The notes beneath the pieces are model-generated. The model worked only from the letters and a program-made list of their open reading frames with translations. It was not told the origin of the DNA and ran no database searches. Positions 8,999 to 17,361 of a DNA stretch of 46,997 bases are shown piece after piece. The translations under genes were made by a program, and so were the position numbers. The stretch is from Dysgonamonadaceae bacterium (GTDB lineage: Bacteria > Bacteroidota > Bacteroidia > Bacteroidales > Azobacteroidaceae): positions 1-46,997 of the forward strand of contig JAISOJ010000101.1 in the NCBI GenBank assembly GCA_031275735.1, written 5' to 3'. Positions within the stretch are counted from its first letter, which is position 1; the number at the start of each line of letters is the position of its first letter.

Positions 8999-10159
8999 AT
9001 GAAACACGCAATTTTTTTATTTACGGCATTATTTATTACCGTATCGCTTTTCTCGCAGAACCATCCATACAACGGTTTGGACAACAACTTGGGAAATCTC
9101 TTTCGTTTATCCGATGCAAAAACCCGTTCCATCAGTCCTGAAAATTTCACGGGAGAAAAAGGAAAAGGCGGCATGGCGGATTTGAAAGACAAGGACCTGC
9201 GCAACGTTGCCAACGCTGCCCATGCCGCCCGCGATCTGGGACAAGCTTGGAAAGTAAATCCCTACATTCGGATCAATCCCCAAGAAACACTTACCATTGC
9301 CGAAATCGAAGGCCCGGGAGCCATTCAGCACATCTGGATGACGCCCACAGGCAACTGGCGCTTTACCATTATCCGCATCTACTGGGACGACGAAAAAGAA
9401 CCATCCGTCGAATGTCCCGTCGGCGATTTCTTCGGCATGGGATGGGGCATTTACGCACCCTTGACTTCCCTCGCAATATGCGTCAATCCCGGAAGCGCAT
9501 TCAACTGTTACTGGACGATGCCCTTCCGCAAAAAATGCAAAATCACCATGGAAAACATCAACGACCAGGATGCGATGACTTTGTATTATCAGATCGACTA
9601 TACATTGACGGAAGTACCCCAAGATGCCGCCTATTTCCACGCACAATGGAGGCGCGCCAATCCGAACACAACTTCCGATTATACGATCGTGGACAATATA
9701 CGCGGAAAAGGCCATTTCGTAGGCCTCTACATGGCTTGGGGAGTTAACAACAACGGATGGTGGGGAGAAGGCGAAATCAAATTCTTCATGGACGGAGACA
9801 CGAAATTTCCGACTATCTGCGGAACGGGAACCGAAGATTATTTTTGCGGCTCCTACAATTTCGACCGCGACGGACAATACAGGGAATTTTGTACCCCCTA
9901 TGCCGGACTGCACCAGGTGATTCGTCCCGACGGAACTTACCGCTCCCAACAACGTTTCGGACTTTACCGTTGGCACATCAACGATCCCGTACGTTTCGAA
10001 AAAGACCTGAAAATAACCATTCAGGACCTGGGATGGCGGCATGGCGGACGCTATCTGCCGCAACAATCCGACATGGCATCCGTCGTGTTTTGGTATCAAA
10101 CCGAGCCGCACAACAAATTTCCGAAACTCCCGGAATGGGAAGCATTGGAAGTAAATTAA
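8999..10159 (+). CDS. GH172 (DUF2961) exo-furanosidase, short form
   Basis: A 386-residue secreted protein with signal peptide MKHAIFLFTALFITVSLFSQ. The body is a DUF2961 double-jelly-roll enzyme, the family now numbered GH172, whose known members act on alpha-D-fructofuranosides and D-arabinofuranosides. GPGAIQHIWMTP and CPVGDFFGMG are family motifs. The two conserved acidic motifs are WWGEGE (E257) and GTGTEDYF (E279), about 22 residues apart, and I assign them as the likely catalytic pair. It lacks the lipobox and the T9SS tail of its paralogue at 23163, so it is probably periplasmic and trims imported oligosaccharides. Confidence 0.9.
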   Translation: MKHAIFLFTALFITVSLFSQNHPYNGLDNNLGNLFRLSDAKTRSISPENFTGEKGKGGMADLKDKDLRNVANAAHAARDLGQAWKVNPYIRINPQETLTIAEIEGPGAIQHIWMTPTGNWRFTIIRIYWDDEKEPSVECPVGDFFGMGWGIYAPLTSLAICVNPGSAFNCYWTMPFRKKCKITMENINDQDAMTLYYQIDYTLTEVPQDAAYFHAQWRRANPNTTSDYTIVDNIRGKGHFVGLYMAWGVNNNGWWGEGEIKFFMDGDTKFPTICGTGTEDYFCGSYNFDRDGQYREFCTPYAGLHQVIRPDGTYRSQQRFGLYRWHINDPVRFEKDLKITIQDLGWRHGGRYLPQQSDMASVVFWYQTEPHNKFPKLPEWEALEVN

Positions 10160-10170
10160 TTTAAATTTAA

Positions 10171-10182
10171 TTAATCGTTTAA
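10171..10182. promoter_or_regulatory. Candidate LacI operator between the GH172 and GH116 genes
   Basis: TTAATCGTTTAA, identical to the 6353 site; 15 of the 16 bases of AATTAATCGTTTAATT are shared between the two sites. It lies four bases before the GH116 ATG, so it may repress a second promoter or act as a roadblock inside the operon. Confidence 0.45.
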
Positions 10183-10186
10183 TACC

Positions 10187-12757
10187 ATGAAAAAGTTACA
10201 TTACATATTATTGCTAACAACAAGCATCATTTGCAACGCTTGCCTTGTCGACAAAAAAGAAGCCGGAAAAGATTTCAACAGCATTTACGAACACGAGCGC
10301 CTGAACCGCATTGCTTTCCCGATCGGCGGCATAGGCACAGGCATGTTCTGTATCGAAGGAACGGGCGCCATTTCGCACATGTCCCTGCGGCATCACCCCG
10401 AACTCTTTCACGAACCCTGCATGTTTGCCGCCATACACGTAAAAGGCCTGCAAAACGGAACAAAAGTGATCGAAAAAACCGTTCCCGACTGGAAAAAATT
10501 TGGCGGGCGCGAATCTTCACTGGGCAACGGAGGAACCACCTGGGGATTGCCCCGATTCGAAGAAGGAACATTTTCCGTTCGTTTTCCCTTCGCGGAAATC
10601 AAGCTGAAAGACAAAGATTTACCCTTAGACGTAAGCTTGAAGGCATGGAATCCCTTTATCCCGACCGACGAAGACAATTCCGGCCTGCCCGTCGGAGCAA
10701 TCGAATACACATTCAAAAACACAAGCTCCGAAACCCTCGACGCCATTTTCTCCTACAATTCCCGCAATTTCATGTATGTACATGGAAAAGGCTCATCATC
10801 CGTCCAGCCCATTGCCAACGGTTTTATCCTCTCGCAAACAGGCGCCGAAAACGAACCCTTCCACCAGGGCGATTTCGCAATTTTCACCGACCACCCCCAA
10901 ACCAAAGTCGATCGCCTCTGGTTTCGCGGCGGATGGTTCGACCCCTTGACAATTCGATGGAACGACCTGGCCGCAGGAATCATCAAGGAAAACGGCTTTG
11001 AACAGGGAGCGCCCGGAGGCTCCCTATTTGTACCCTTCCGGCTGAAACCCGAAGAAGAACGGACAATCACTTTGTATATGGCCTGGTATGTCCCCTATTC
11101 CAATCTGCGGTTCGGCCCCGACCCCGCAACTCCCGACGACTTGCCGAGCTTTAATCCCCAAGCGGAAAAATCGGACGAAACATACAAAAACGAAGCAGGC
11201 TCTCCCTGTTACCGTCCCTGGTATAGCCGTAAATTCAAATCCATACAGGAAGTAAGCGATTATTGGAAAACAAACTATGCCGATCTCAAGCAAAAATCCC
11301 GATTATTTGCAGATGCTTTCTACGCCAGCACGCTTCCGCCCGAAGTCGTGGAAGCTGTGGCCGCCAACCTGACCATCCTCAAATCAACCACCACCTTCCG
11401 CCAATACGACGGACGGATGTGGAACTGGGAAGGAAGCGGCGACGCCTGGGGAAGCTGTCATGGCTCATGCACTCACGTCTGGAACTACGCACAAGCCCTT
11501 CCCCACCTCTTCCCCAACATGGAACGATCGCTCAGGGAAACCGAATTTCTGATCAGCCAGGATAGCCGCGGACACCAGGCCTTCCGATCCAATCTGCCGA
11601 TACGCCCCGTTCACCACGATTTTCACGCAGCCGCAGACGGACAATTGGGCGGTATCATGAAAACACACCGCGACTGGCGCATCTACGGAAACAACGACTG
11701 GCTGGCAAAAATGTATCCCGCCCTCAAGCAAAGCATGGATTATTGCATCAGAACATGGGACCCGCGCGAAACAGGCGCTTTGGAAGAACCCCATCACAAC
11801 ACCTACGACATTGAATTTTGGGGACCCGACGGCATGTGTACCAGTTTCTATACCGGCGCATTACAAGCCATCACCCTGATGGGAAAAGCCCTGGGCGAAG
11901 ACGTAAGCCCTTACGAAACCCTCTTGACAAAGAGCAGGGACTATATGGAAAACAAGCTATACAACGGCGAATACTTCATTCAGAATATCCGATGGAAAGA
12001 CCTGGACGCACCCGACCCCACGAAAGCCCTCTCCTTCCATTCCCAATACACGCCCGAAGCCGTTGCCATCCTCCAAAAGGAAGGCCCCAAATACCAGTAC
12101 GGCACAGGTTGCCTGTCCGACGGCATACTGGGAGCCTGGATGTCCCTGGTATGCGGAATGAACGAACCGATAGACAAGGCAAAAGTAAAAAGCCATTTGA
12201 ACGCCGTTCACCGTTACAACCTGAAAAAAGACCTCAAAGACCACGCCAATCCGCAACGCCCGACTTTTGCCCTGGGCAACGACGGCGGTCTGCTGTTATG
12301 CACCTGGCCCAAAGGCGGAAAAATGCAATTGCCCTTCGTTTACAGCGACGAAGTATGGACGGGAATCGAATACCAGGTCGCTTCACACCTGATGTTCGAA
12401 GGAGAAACCGAAAAAGGCCTGGAGATCGTCAAGACAGTTCGCCGGCGATACGACGGACGCATCCGCAACCCGTTCAACGAATACGAATGCGGCGCCTGGT
12501 ATGCCCGAGCCATGTCTTCCTACGGACTCCTCGAAGGATTGACCGGCGTCCGCTACGACGCCGTCGAAAATATCCTCTACATGGATTCGCGCGTGGGAAA
12601 CAACTTTACATCCTTCCTTTCCACCAGCGCCGGCTTCGGCAATGTCGGCCTGAAAAAAGGAAAACCCTTTATCGCCATCCGATACGGTTCAATTCCGATC
12701 AAAAAATGCATCGTATCGGGAATTGAAATGCCTTGTGAAATCAACAGGGAAATGTAA
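10187..12757 (+). CDS. GH116 family glycoside hydrolase lipoprotein
   Basis: 856 residues with the GBA2-type N-terminal domain (from AFPIGGIGTGMFCIEGTGAI, about residue 43) and the GH116 (DUF608) (alpha/alpha)6 catalytic domain in the C-terminal half. Signal-peptide cysteines at 16 and 19 (SIICNACLVDKK) suggest a lipoprotein with a somewhat unusual lipobox. By comparison with characterised GH116 enzymes, E415 (MWNWEGS) is the likely nucleophile and D541 (HHNTYDIEFWG) the likely acid/base, 126 residues apart. GH116 includes beta-glucosidases, beta-xylosidases and, in D-arabinan-degrading Bacteroidetes, enzymes associated with arabinofuranosides. Here it sits between a GH172 and SusC, so an exo-role on D-arabinan ends is likely. 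Its codons are strongly C/G-ending compared with the flanking chromosome. Confidence 0.88.
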   Translation: MKKLHYILLLTTSIICNACLVDKKEAGKDFNSIYEHERLNRIAFPIGGIGTGMFCIEGTGAISHMSLRHHPELFHEPCMFAAIHVKGLQNGTKVIEKTVPDWKKFGGRESSLGNGGTTWGLPRFEEGTFSVRFPFAEIKLKDKDLPLDVSLKAWNPFIPTDEDNSGLPVGAIEYTFKNTSSETLDAIFSYNSRNFMYVHGKGSSSVQPIANGFILSQTGAENEPFHQGDFAIFTDHPQTKVDRLWFRGGWFDPLTIRWNDLAAGIIKENGFEQGAPGGSLFVPFRLKPEEERTITLYMAWYVPYSNLRFGPDPATPDDLPSFNPQAEKSDETYKNEAGSPCYRPWYSRKFKSIQEVSDYWKTNYADLKQKSRLFADAFYASTLPPEVVEAVAANLTILKSTTTFRQYDGRMWNWEGSGDAWGSCHGSCTHVWNYAQALPHLFPNMERSLRETEFLISQDSRGHQAFRSNLPIRPVHHDFHAAADGQLGGIMKTHRDWRIYGNNDWLAKMYPALKQSMDYCIRTWDPRETGALEEPHHNTYDIEFWGPDGMCTSFYTGALQAITLMGKALGEDVSPYETLLTKSRDYMENKLYNGEYFIQNIRWKDLDAPDPTKALSFHSQYTPEAVAILQKEGPKYQYGTGCLSDGILGAWMSLVCGMNEPIDKAKVKSHLNAVHRYNLKKDLKDHANPQRPTFALGNDGGLLLCTWPKGGKMQLPFVYSDEVWTGIEYQVASHLMFEGETEKGLEIVKTVRRRYDGRIRNPFNEYECGAWYARAMSSYGLLEGLTGVRYDAVENILYMDSRVGNNFTSFLSTSAGFGNVGLKKGKPFIAIRYGSIPIKKCIVSGIEMPCEINREM

Positions 12758-12813
12758 ACGGCACGCAAATTATAAATTTTTCATCACTAAACAACACCAT
12801 AATAATAATAAAC

Positions 12814-14094
12814 ATGAAAAAAAGATTCACTTACTCAGTATTGCTTTTGTTGGCCGCAGGCATAATATCCTGCAACAAAAGCGCCCAAAAAGAAACAAAC
12901 ATGGATGTATTTGAAAATGGAACATTCGGCTACGACCTGAAATACTTGGCCGGAAAAGACAGTATTATCCTCTTGAGCAGCCTCGACGGGCAAGCACAAG
13001 TAATCGTTTCGCCCAAATACCAGGGCAAAGTATTTACAAGCTCTGCCGGAGGATTGGAAGGAAAAAGCCTGGGATTTGTCAATTACAAGGCATTGGAGGC
13101 CGAAACAATCGACCCGCACATGAATGGCTACGGCGGCGAAAACCGCTTTTGGCTGGGGCCGGAAGGAGGCAAATACTCGGTTTTCTTTCAGCCCCTCGCG
13201 GAACAGCGGTACGATAACTGGCACACTCCCCCACCGTTCGACACCGAATCGTGGGAAATCGCCGCTGCCGATCAAAAAAACGCCGCGCTAAAAAAGGAAA
13301 TGGAAGTAACAAACTACCTGGGAACCCGATTGAAATTGCAGATAAACAGGCACATATCCCTAATCGAACCTTCGAAAATCGAAGCGGAACTAAACATTGA
13401 GCTGAATCCGGAAATAAAAACGGTAGCCTACGCTACGCACAACAGCATCACGAACCTGAACGATTTCGAATGGACCGAAAAAACAGGAACCATTTGCATC
13501 TGGATACTCGACATGTTTATCCCCTCGCCCCGCGCACTAACGATTATCCCCTACAACGAAGGAAACGAAAGCGAACGCGGAAAAATCCTTACTTCCGATT
13601 ACTTCGGCGAAATCCCCTCCGACCGTCTGAAGATAAAAAACAATACCATCTATCTGAAAACCGACGGCAAATACCGCAGCAAACTGGGATTGAACGGCAA
13701 GCGCGCCCGAACGCTTGCAGCCAACTACGACCCCGACGCACAGCGGCTTACACTCGTCGCTTACGATGTAGACCCCGACGCCGTCTATCTGAATCAGGAA
13801 TGGAATCCCGAAAAAGACCCCTTGAACGGCGACGCCATGAACGCCTACAACGACGGCCCGCTGGAAGACGGAAGCATCATGGGACCTTTCCTCGAACTCG
13901 AAAGCGTTTCCCCCGCAGCATTCCTCCAACCGGCGCAATCGCTTTCGCACAAGCACTCGGTCTATCACTTCATTGCGGAAGAAAACGCATTAAACCCATT
14001 GGCAGAGAAACTGTTTGGAATCTCCATACACGAAATGAAAAAGATATTCGATCAACAGGAAAGTCCGCAGCCGCCGCAGAACCTTCAGCATTAA
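12814..14094 (+). CDS. DUF6786-like lipoprotein, possible mutarotase-fold protein
   Basis: 426 residues. The signal peptide ends in a lipobox (LLAAGIISCNKS, Cys 20). The remainder is predicted from its patterns to be beta-rich, with GGENRFWLGPEGGKYSVFF (about residues 107-125) and a C-terminal GPFLELESVSPA followed by HKHSVYHFIA. I recognise it as the type of protein filed under DUF6786 in Bacteroidetes; the layout recalls galactose-mutarotase-like folds (aldose epimerases), but I see no proof of activity. It lies between GH116 and SusC, so it may bind sugars, interconvert anomers or ring forms of released arabinose, or be an uncharacterised hydrolase. The ATG at 12814 precedes a normal signal peptide. 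Confidence 0.6.
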   Translation: MKKRFTYSVLLLLAAGIISCNKSAQKETNMDVFENGTFGYDLKYLAGKDSIILLSSLDGQAQVIVSPKYQGKVFTSSAGGLEGKSLGFVNYKALEAETIDPHMNGYGGENRFWLGPEGGKYSVFFQPLAEQRYDNWHTPPPFDTESWEIAAADQKNAALKKEMEVTNYLGTRLKLQINRHISLIEPSKIEAELNIELNPEIKTVAYATHNSITNLNDFEWTEKTGTICIWILDMFIPSPRALTIIPYNEGNESERGKILTSDYFGEIPSDRLKIKNNTIYLKTDGKYRSKLGLNGKRARTLAANYDPDAQRLTLVAYDVDPDAVYLNQEWNPEKDPLNGDAMNAYNDGPLEDGSIMGPFLELESVSPAAFLQPAQSLSHKHSVYHFIAEENALNPLAEKLFGISIHEMKKIFDQQESPQPPQNLQH

Positions 14095-14112
14095 CGGAAG
14101 CAACATTCGTGC

Positions 14113-14155
14113 ATTCGCGGCAAAAACAAAAATATATTCGCGGCAAAAACAAAAA
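14113..14155 (+). repeat. Two 20-bp direct repeats plus a small hairpin before susC
   Basis: ATTCGCGGCAAAAACAAAAA occurs at 14113-14132 and again at 14136-14155, three bases apart, in the 116-base gap before the SusC gene. Just downstream, GCCTC-AAAA-GAGGC (14173-14186) can form a five-pair hairpin in the leader. TTAAATCGTTAA at 14196-14207 is a weak relative of the candidate operators. These may influence susC expression, but no function can be shown. Confidence 0.6.
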
Positions 14156-14210
14156 CAGAAAACAAAGAGAACGCCTCAAAAGAGGCAATAACAATTTAAA
14201 TCGTTAATAC

Positions 14211-17200
14211 ATGAAAATTATGTTAGAAAAAGTTAAAACAGGGGGCGAAACGACCATCCTCTCCAAAAAGTTGCTAATGAAGCTGGTAGCATTATCCATT
14301 TGCCTGGTATCAGGCCTGATAATCCAGCCGATGCATGCACAGAACAGTCGCGACGGCGCCAAAAAGATAGAAGGCGTTGTACTCGACGTAAACGGAGAAC
14401 CGCTAACAGGCTTGGTAGTTGCAGTAAAAGGCACGACCCATGCAACACCCACCGACTTGAACGGAGAATTTACGATCGACGTAAAACCGTCGGACGTACT
14501 TGTATTCACCTACCTGGGATTCCAGACGCAGGAAATCCCCGTATCCGACAAGACCAGGCTCAACGTAGTCATGCGCGAAGCAAGCATAGAGCTGGAAGAC
14601 GTCGTAGTAGTAGGTTACGGCCAACAAAAGAAAATATCCATTACAGGCGCCGTTTCCAACGCCAACGTGCACGACCTCCAAGCCGTACCCTCCGCTTCGT
14701 TTTCCAATGCACTGGCAGGACAAGTACCCGGACTCATCACCCGACAACCCTCCGGAGAACCCGGATTCGACGGAGCCGCCCTCTATGTGCGCGGCATGGG
14801 AACATTCACCTCCAAACGGCATCCGATTGTCTTTGTCGACGGCGTCGAGCGCGACATCAACATCGTGAACCCCCAGGAAGTCGAAAGCCTCACCATCCTG
14901 AAAGACGCCTCCTCCACAGCCGTCTACGGCGTGCGCGGAGCAAACGGAGTCATCCTGATCACCACCAAAAAAGGAAAAAAAGGAAAACCCAAAGTCTCCT
15001 TCCGATCCGAATACGCCACGCTGGCAGCCATGCGGTTCCCCGAATACATCGAGGCATACGAATACGCCACGCTGATGAACGAAGCGCGGATAAATTCCGG
15101 CCTGACGCCCGAATTTTCGGCAGAAGAAATTGGATATTACCGCGACGGAACCGATCCCTACCTCTATCCCAATGTAGACTGGATAAGCGAAGTATTCAAG
15201 GAAAACACCTGGCAATCCTCGCAAAACCTGACCATTTCGGGAGGAAACGAAAATGTCCGCTACTACATCAACCTGGGCTATATCGGCAAAGACGGTCTGT
15301 ACAAGGAAGACAAATCGCTCGACTACAAAACCAATGGCGGAAAATTCCGACGATACAACCTGCGCTCCAACGTGGATGTGGACGTTTCCAAAGACATTGA
15401 ACTCAACATGGGACTTGCCACTACCATTCAGGACAGAGGCTACCAGGGAGCATCCGCCGGAAATATCTGGGATCAGATACGCAGAACTCCCGCAATGCTC
15501 TACCCCGTACGCAACCCCGACGGCTCCATAGCCGGAGGAGGAGCTACCGCATACCTCCTGGAAAACCCCTATGGACAGGCTACCCAGACAGGCTACACCC
15601 AGATGTTTATCGGGCACAGCCAGGGTAACGTAAACGCCCGTTGGGACTTGTCCAACCTGCTTGCCAAAGGACTGTCCGTATCCGCCAAATTCGCTTTCGA
15701 CTACTATTACAAAAACGAAGTCGTCCGACGCATTGCTTACGGCGTAAAACAGGTAACAGGCAAAGACGCAGACGAAAACTACACGTACCAGACCTGGCGC
15801 GAACAGGGAACAATGGGATATGCCGTCGATATACAGGACGCCACCTACGACCTGTATTATGAAGCCGCCCTCAATTACGAACGCACCTTCGGAAAACACA
15901 ACCTGGGCGCCATGCTCCTGTTTAACAGGAAAGAATACAAGCTGCTGACCGCCGCAACATCCATTGCCAACCTTCCCTACCGACACCAGGGACTGGCCGG
16001 ACGGTTTACCTACAACTTCAATAGCCGCTACATGGCCGAAGTGAATATGGGCTACAACGGATCCGAACAATTCCCCAAAGGAAACCGTTACGGATTCTTC
16101 CCCGCCGTATCCGCCGGATGGGTGCTCAGCAACGAAAGCTTCTGGGGAATCGACTTCATAAACCACCTGAAACTGAGGGGATCCGTCGGGCAAGTCGGTA
16201 ACGACCAGGCCGACGGCGACCGATACCTCTACATAACGGCTTTAGACGTCAACCCGCACGCCGGAGTAGAATACTGGTACGGACCGGGACAAACCAGAAT
16301 CCACGGCATCGAAGAATTTAAATTCGGCGTCCCCCTGAAATGGGAAACAGCCACCAAATACGATGCAGGAATCGATTTGGGCATATTGAATGTCTTCAAT
16401 CTCACCCTGGACATTTACAAGGAACACCGAACGGATATACTCCTCCGCAGGGCAACCGTACCGGGATTCGTCGGACTTGTGCCGCACGGCATACCCTACG
16501 GAAATATCGGCGTCGTGGACAACAAAGGCTTCGATGCATCGATCGAATTTAAAAACAAAACCTCTTACGGCTTGACGTATTCCTTCAATGCCAACATTTC
16601 GTATGCCCGAAACACCATCATCGAAGACGATTCGCCCCGTCCCGCCGAACCGTATCAGGACCACAGGGGGCAGCCCATCGACCGGCCCATGGGACTGATT
16701 GCAATGGGACTCTTCGAATCGCAGGAAGAAATAGACGGATGGCCCAAATCGACCTTTAAAACCGATCTGATCCCCGGCGACGTCAAGTATCAGGATGTAA
16801 ACAACGACGGCTTCATCGACGCCAAAGACGAAGTCTATATGGGACACCCCTTCATCCCCGAAATCATGTTTGGATTCGGAGGCGCCATGAACTATAAAAA
16901 CTTCGACGCAACCGTCCACTTTTCGGGAGTTGCCAACCGAAGCACCTTCCTGACGGGCGACGGGATATGGCCCTTCCAACTCGGATACGGAACATACAAC
17001 ATCATGAGGGAATATTACGACAACCGGTGGATACCGGGCGAAGGCGTCGACAACACCGCCGCCAAATATCCGACGGTGATATCCACAAGTGCAAATGTCC
17101 ACAACAACCGCAACTCGACCCTCTACCTGAAAGACGCCTCCTACCTGAGGCTGCAAAGCGCCGAAATCGGTTACACACTTCCGCACAGATGGACAAACGC

Positions 17201-17348
17201 AATGAAACTGGAAAGCATCCGCTGCTTCCTGAACGGAAGCAACCTGCTCACTTTCGACAAACTCAAAATAGTTGATCCCGAGCAAAACATTGGCGACAAT
17301 TATCCTTTGCAGAGAACAATTAACATAGGAGCACAAATCAACTTTTAA
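14211..17348 (+). CDS. SusC-family TonB-dependent outer-membrane glycan transporter
   Basis: 1045 residues. After a signal peptide (about 20-44, ending MHAQ) comes a carboxypeptidase-D regulatory-like domain (KKIEGVVLDVNGEPLTGLVV, about 47 onward). A TonB-box-like stretch VVVVGYGQQKK precedes the plug domain, whose SusC signatures are GQVPGLITRQPSGEPG and SLTILKDASSTAVYGVRGAN. A 22-strand barrel ends in the expected ...INIGAQINF with C-terminal Phe. It should import oligosaccharides bound by the adjacent SusD, powered by TonB-ExbBD. No N-terminal STN domain is present, so regulation through an anti-sigma factor is not expected, in keeping with a LacI-controlled locus. Confidence 0.95.
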   Translation: MKIMLEKVKTGGETTILSKKLLMKLVALSICLVSGLIIQPMHAQNSRDGAKKIEGVVLDVNGEPLTGLVVAVKGTTHATPTDLNGEFTIDVKPSDVLVFTYLGFQTQEIPVSDKTRLNVVMREASIELEDVVVVGYGQQKKISITGAVSNANVHDLQAVPSASFSNALAGQVPGLITRQPSGEPGFDGAALYVRGMGTFTSKRHPIVFVDGVERDINIVNPQEVESLTILKDASSTAVYGVRGANGVILITTKKGKKGKPKVSFRSEYATLAAMRFPEYIEAYEYATLMNEARINSGLTPEFSAEEIGYYRDGTDPYLYPNVDWISEVFKENTWQSSQNLTISGGNENVRYYINLGYIGKDGLYKEDKSLDYKTNGGKFRRYNLRSNVDVDVSKDIELNMGLATTIQDRGYQGASAGNIWDQIRRTPAMLYPVRNPDGSIAGGGATAYLLENPYGQATQTGYTQMFIGHSQGNVNARWDLSNLLAKGLSVSAKFAFDYYYKNEVVRRIAYGVKQVTGKDADENYTYQTWREQGTMGYAVDIQDATYDLYYEAALNYERTFGKHNLGAMLLFNRKEYKLLTAATSIANLPYRHQGLAGRFTYNFNSRYMAEVNMGYNGSEQFPKGNRYGFFPAVSAGWVLSNESFWGIDFINHLKLRGSVGQVGNDQADGDRYLYITALDVNPHAGVEYWYGPGQTRIHGIEEFKFGVPLKWETATKYDAGIDLGILNVFNLTLDIYKEHRTDILLRRATVPGFVGLVPHGIPYGNIGVVDNKGFDASIEFKNKTSYGLTYSFNANISYARNTIIEDDSPRPAEPYQDHRGQPIDRPMGLIAMGLFESQEEIDGWPKSTFKTDLIPGDVKYQDVNNDGFIDAKDEVYMGHPFIPEIMFGFGGAMNYKNFDATVHFSGVANRSTFLTGDGIWPFQLGYGTYNIMREYYDNRWIPGEGVDNTAAKYPTVISTSANVHNNRNSTLYLKDASYLRLQSAEIGYTLPHRWTNAMKLESIRCFLNGSNLLTFDKLKIVDPEQNIGDNYPLQRTINIGAQINF

Positions 17349-17361
17349 TACATATAACACA

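Noticed and set aside
9107-10111. 334-codon antisense frame opposite the short GH172; similar long antisense frames at 16242-17387, 17506-18516 and 22162-23019
   Set aside because: All lie opposite confidently identified genes and reflect codon bias only.
14403-16193. 596-codon open frame on the minus strand opposite susC
   Set aside because: It is the antisense shadow of a GC-rich, C-ending coding region; susC on the plus strand is unmistakable and the antisense protein has no recognisable domain.
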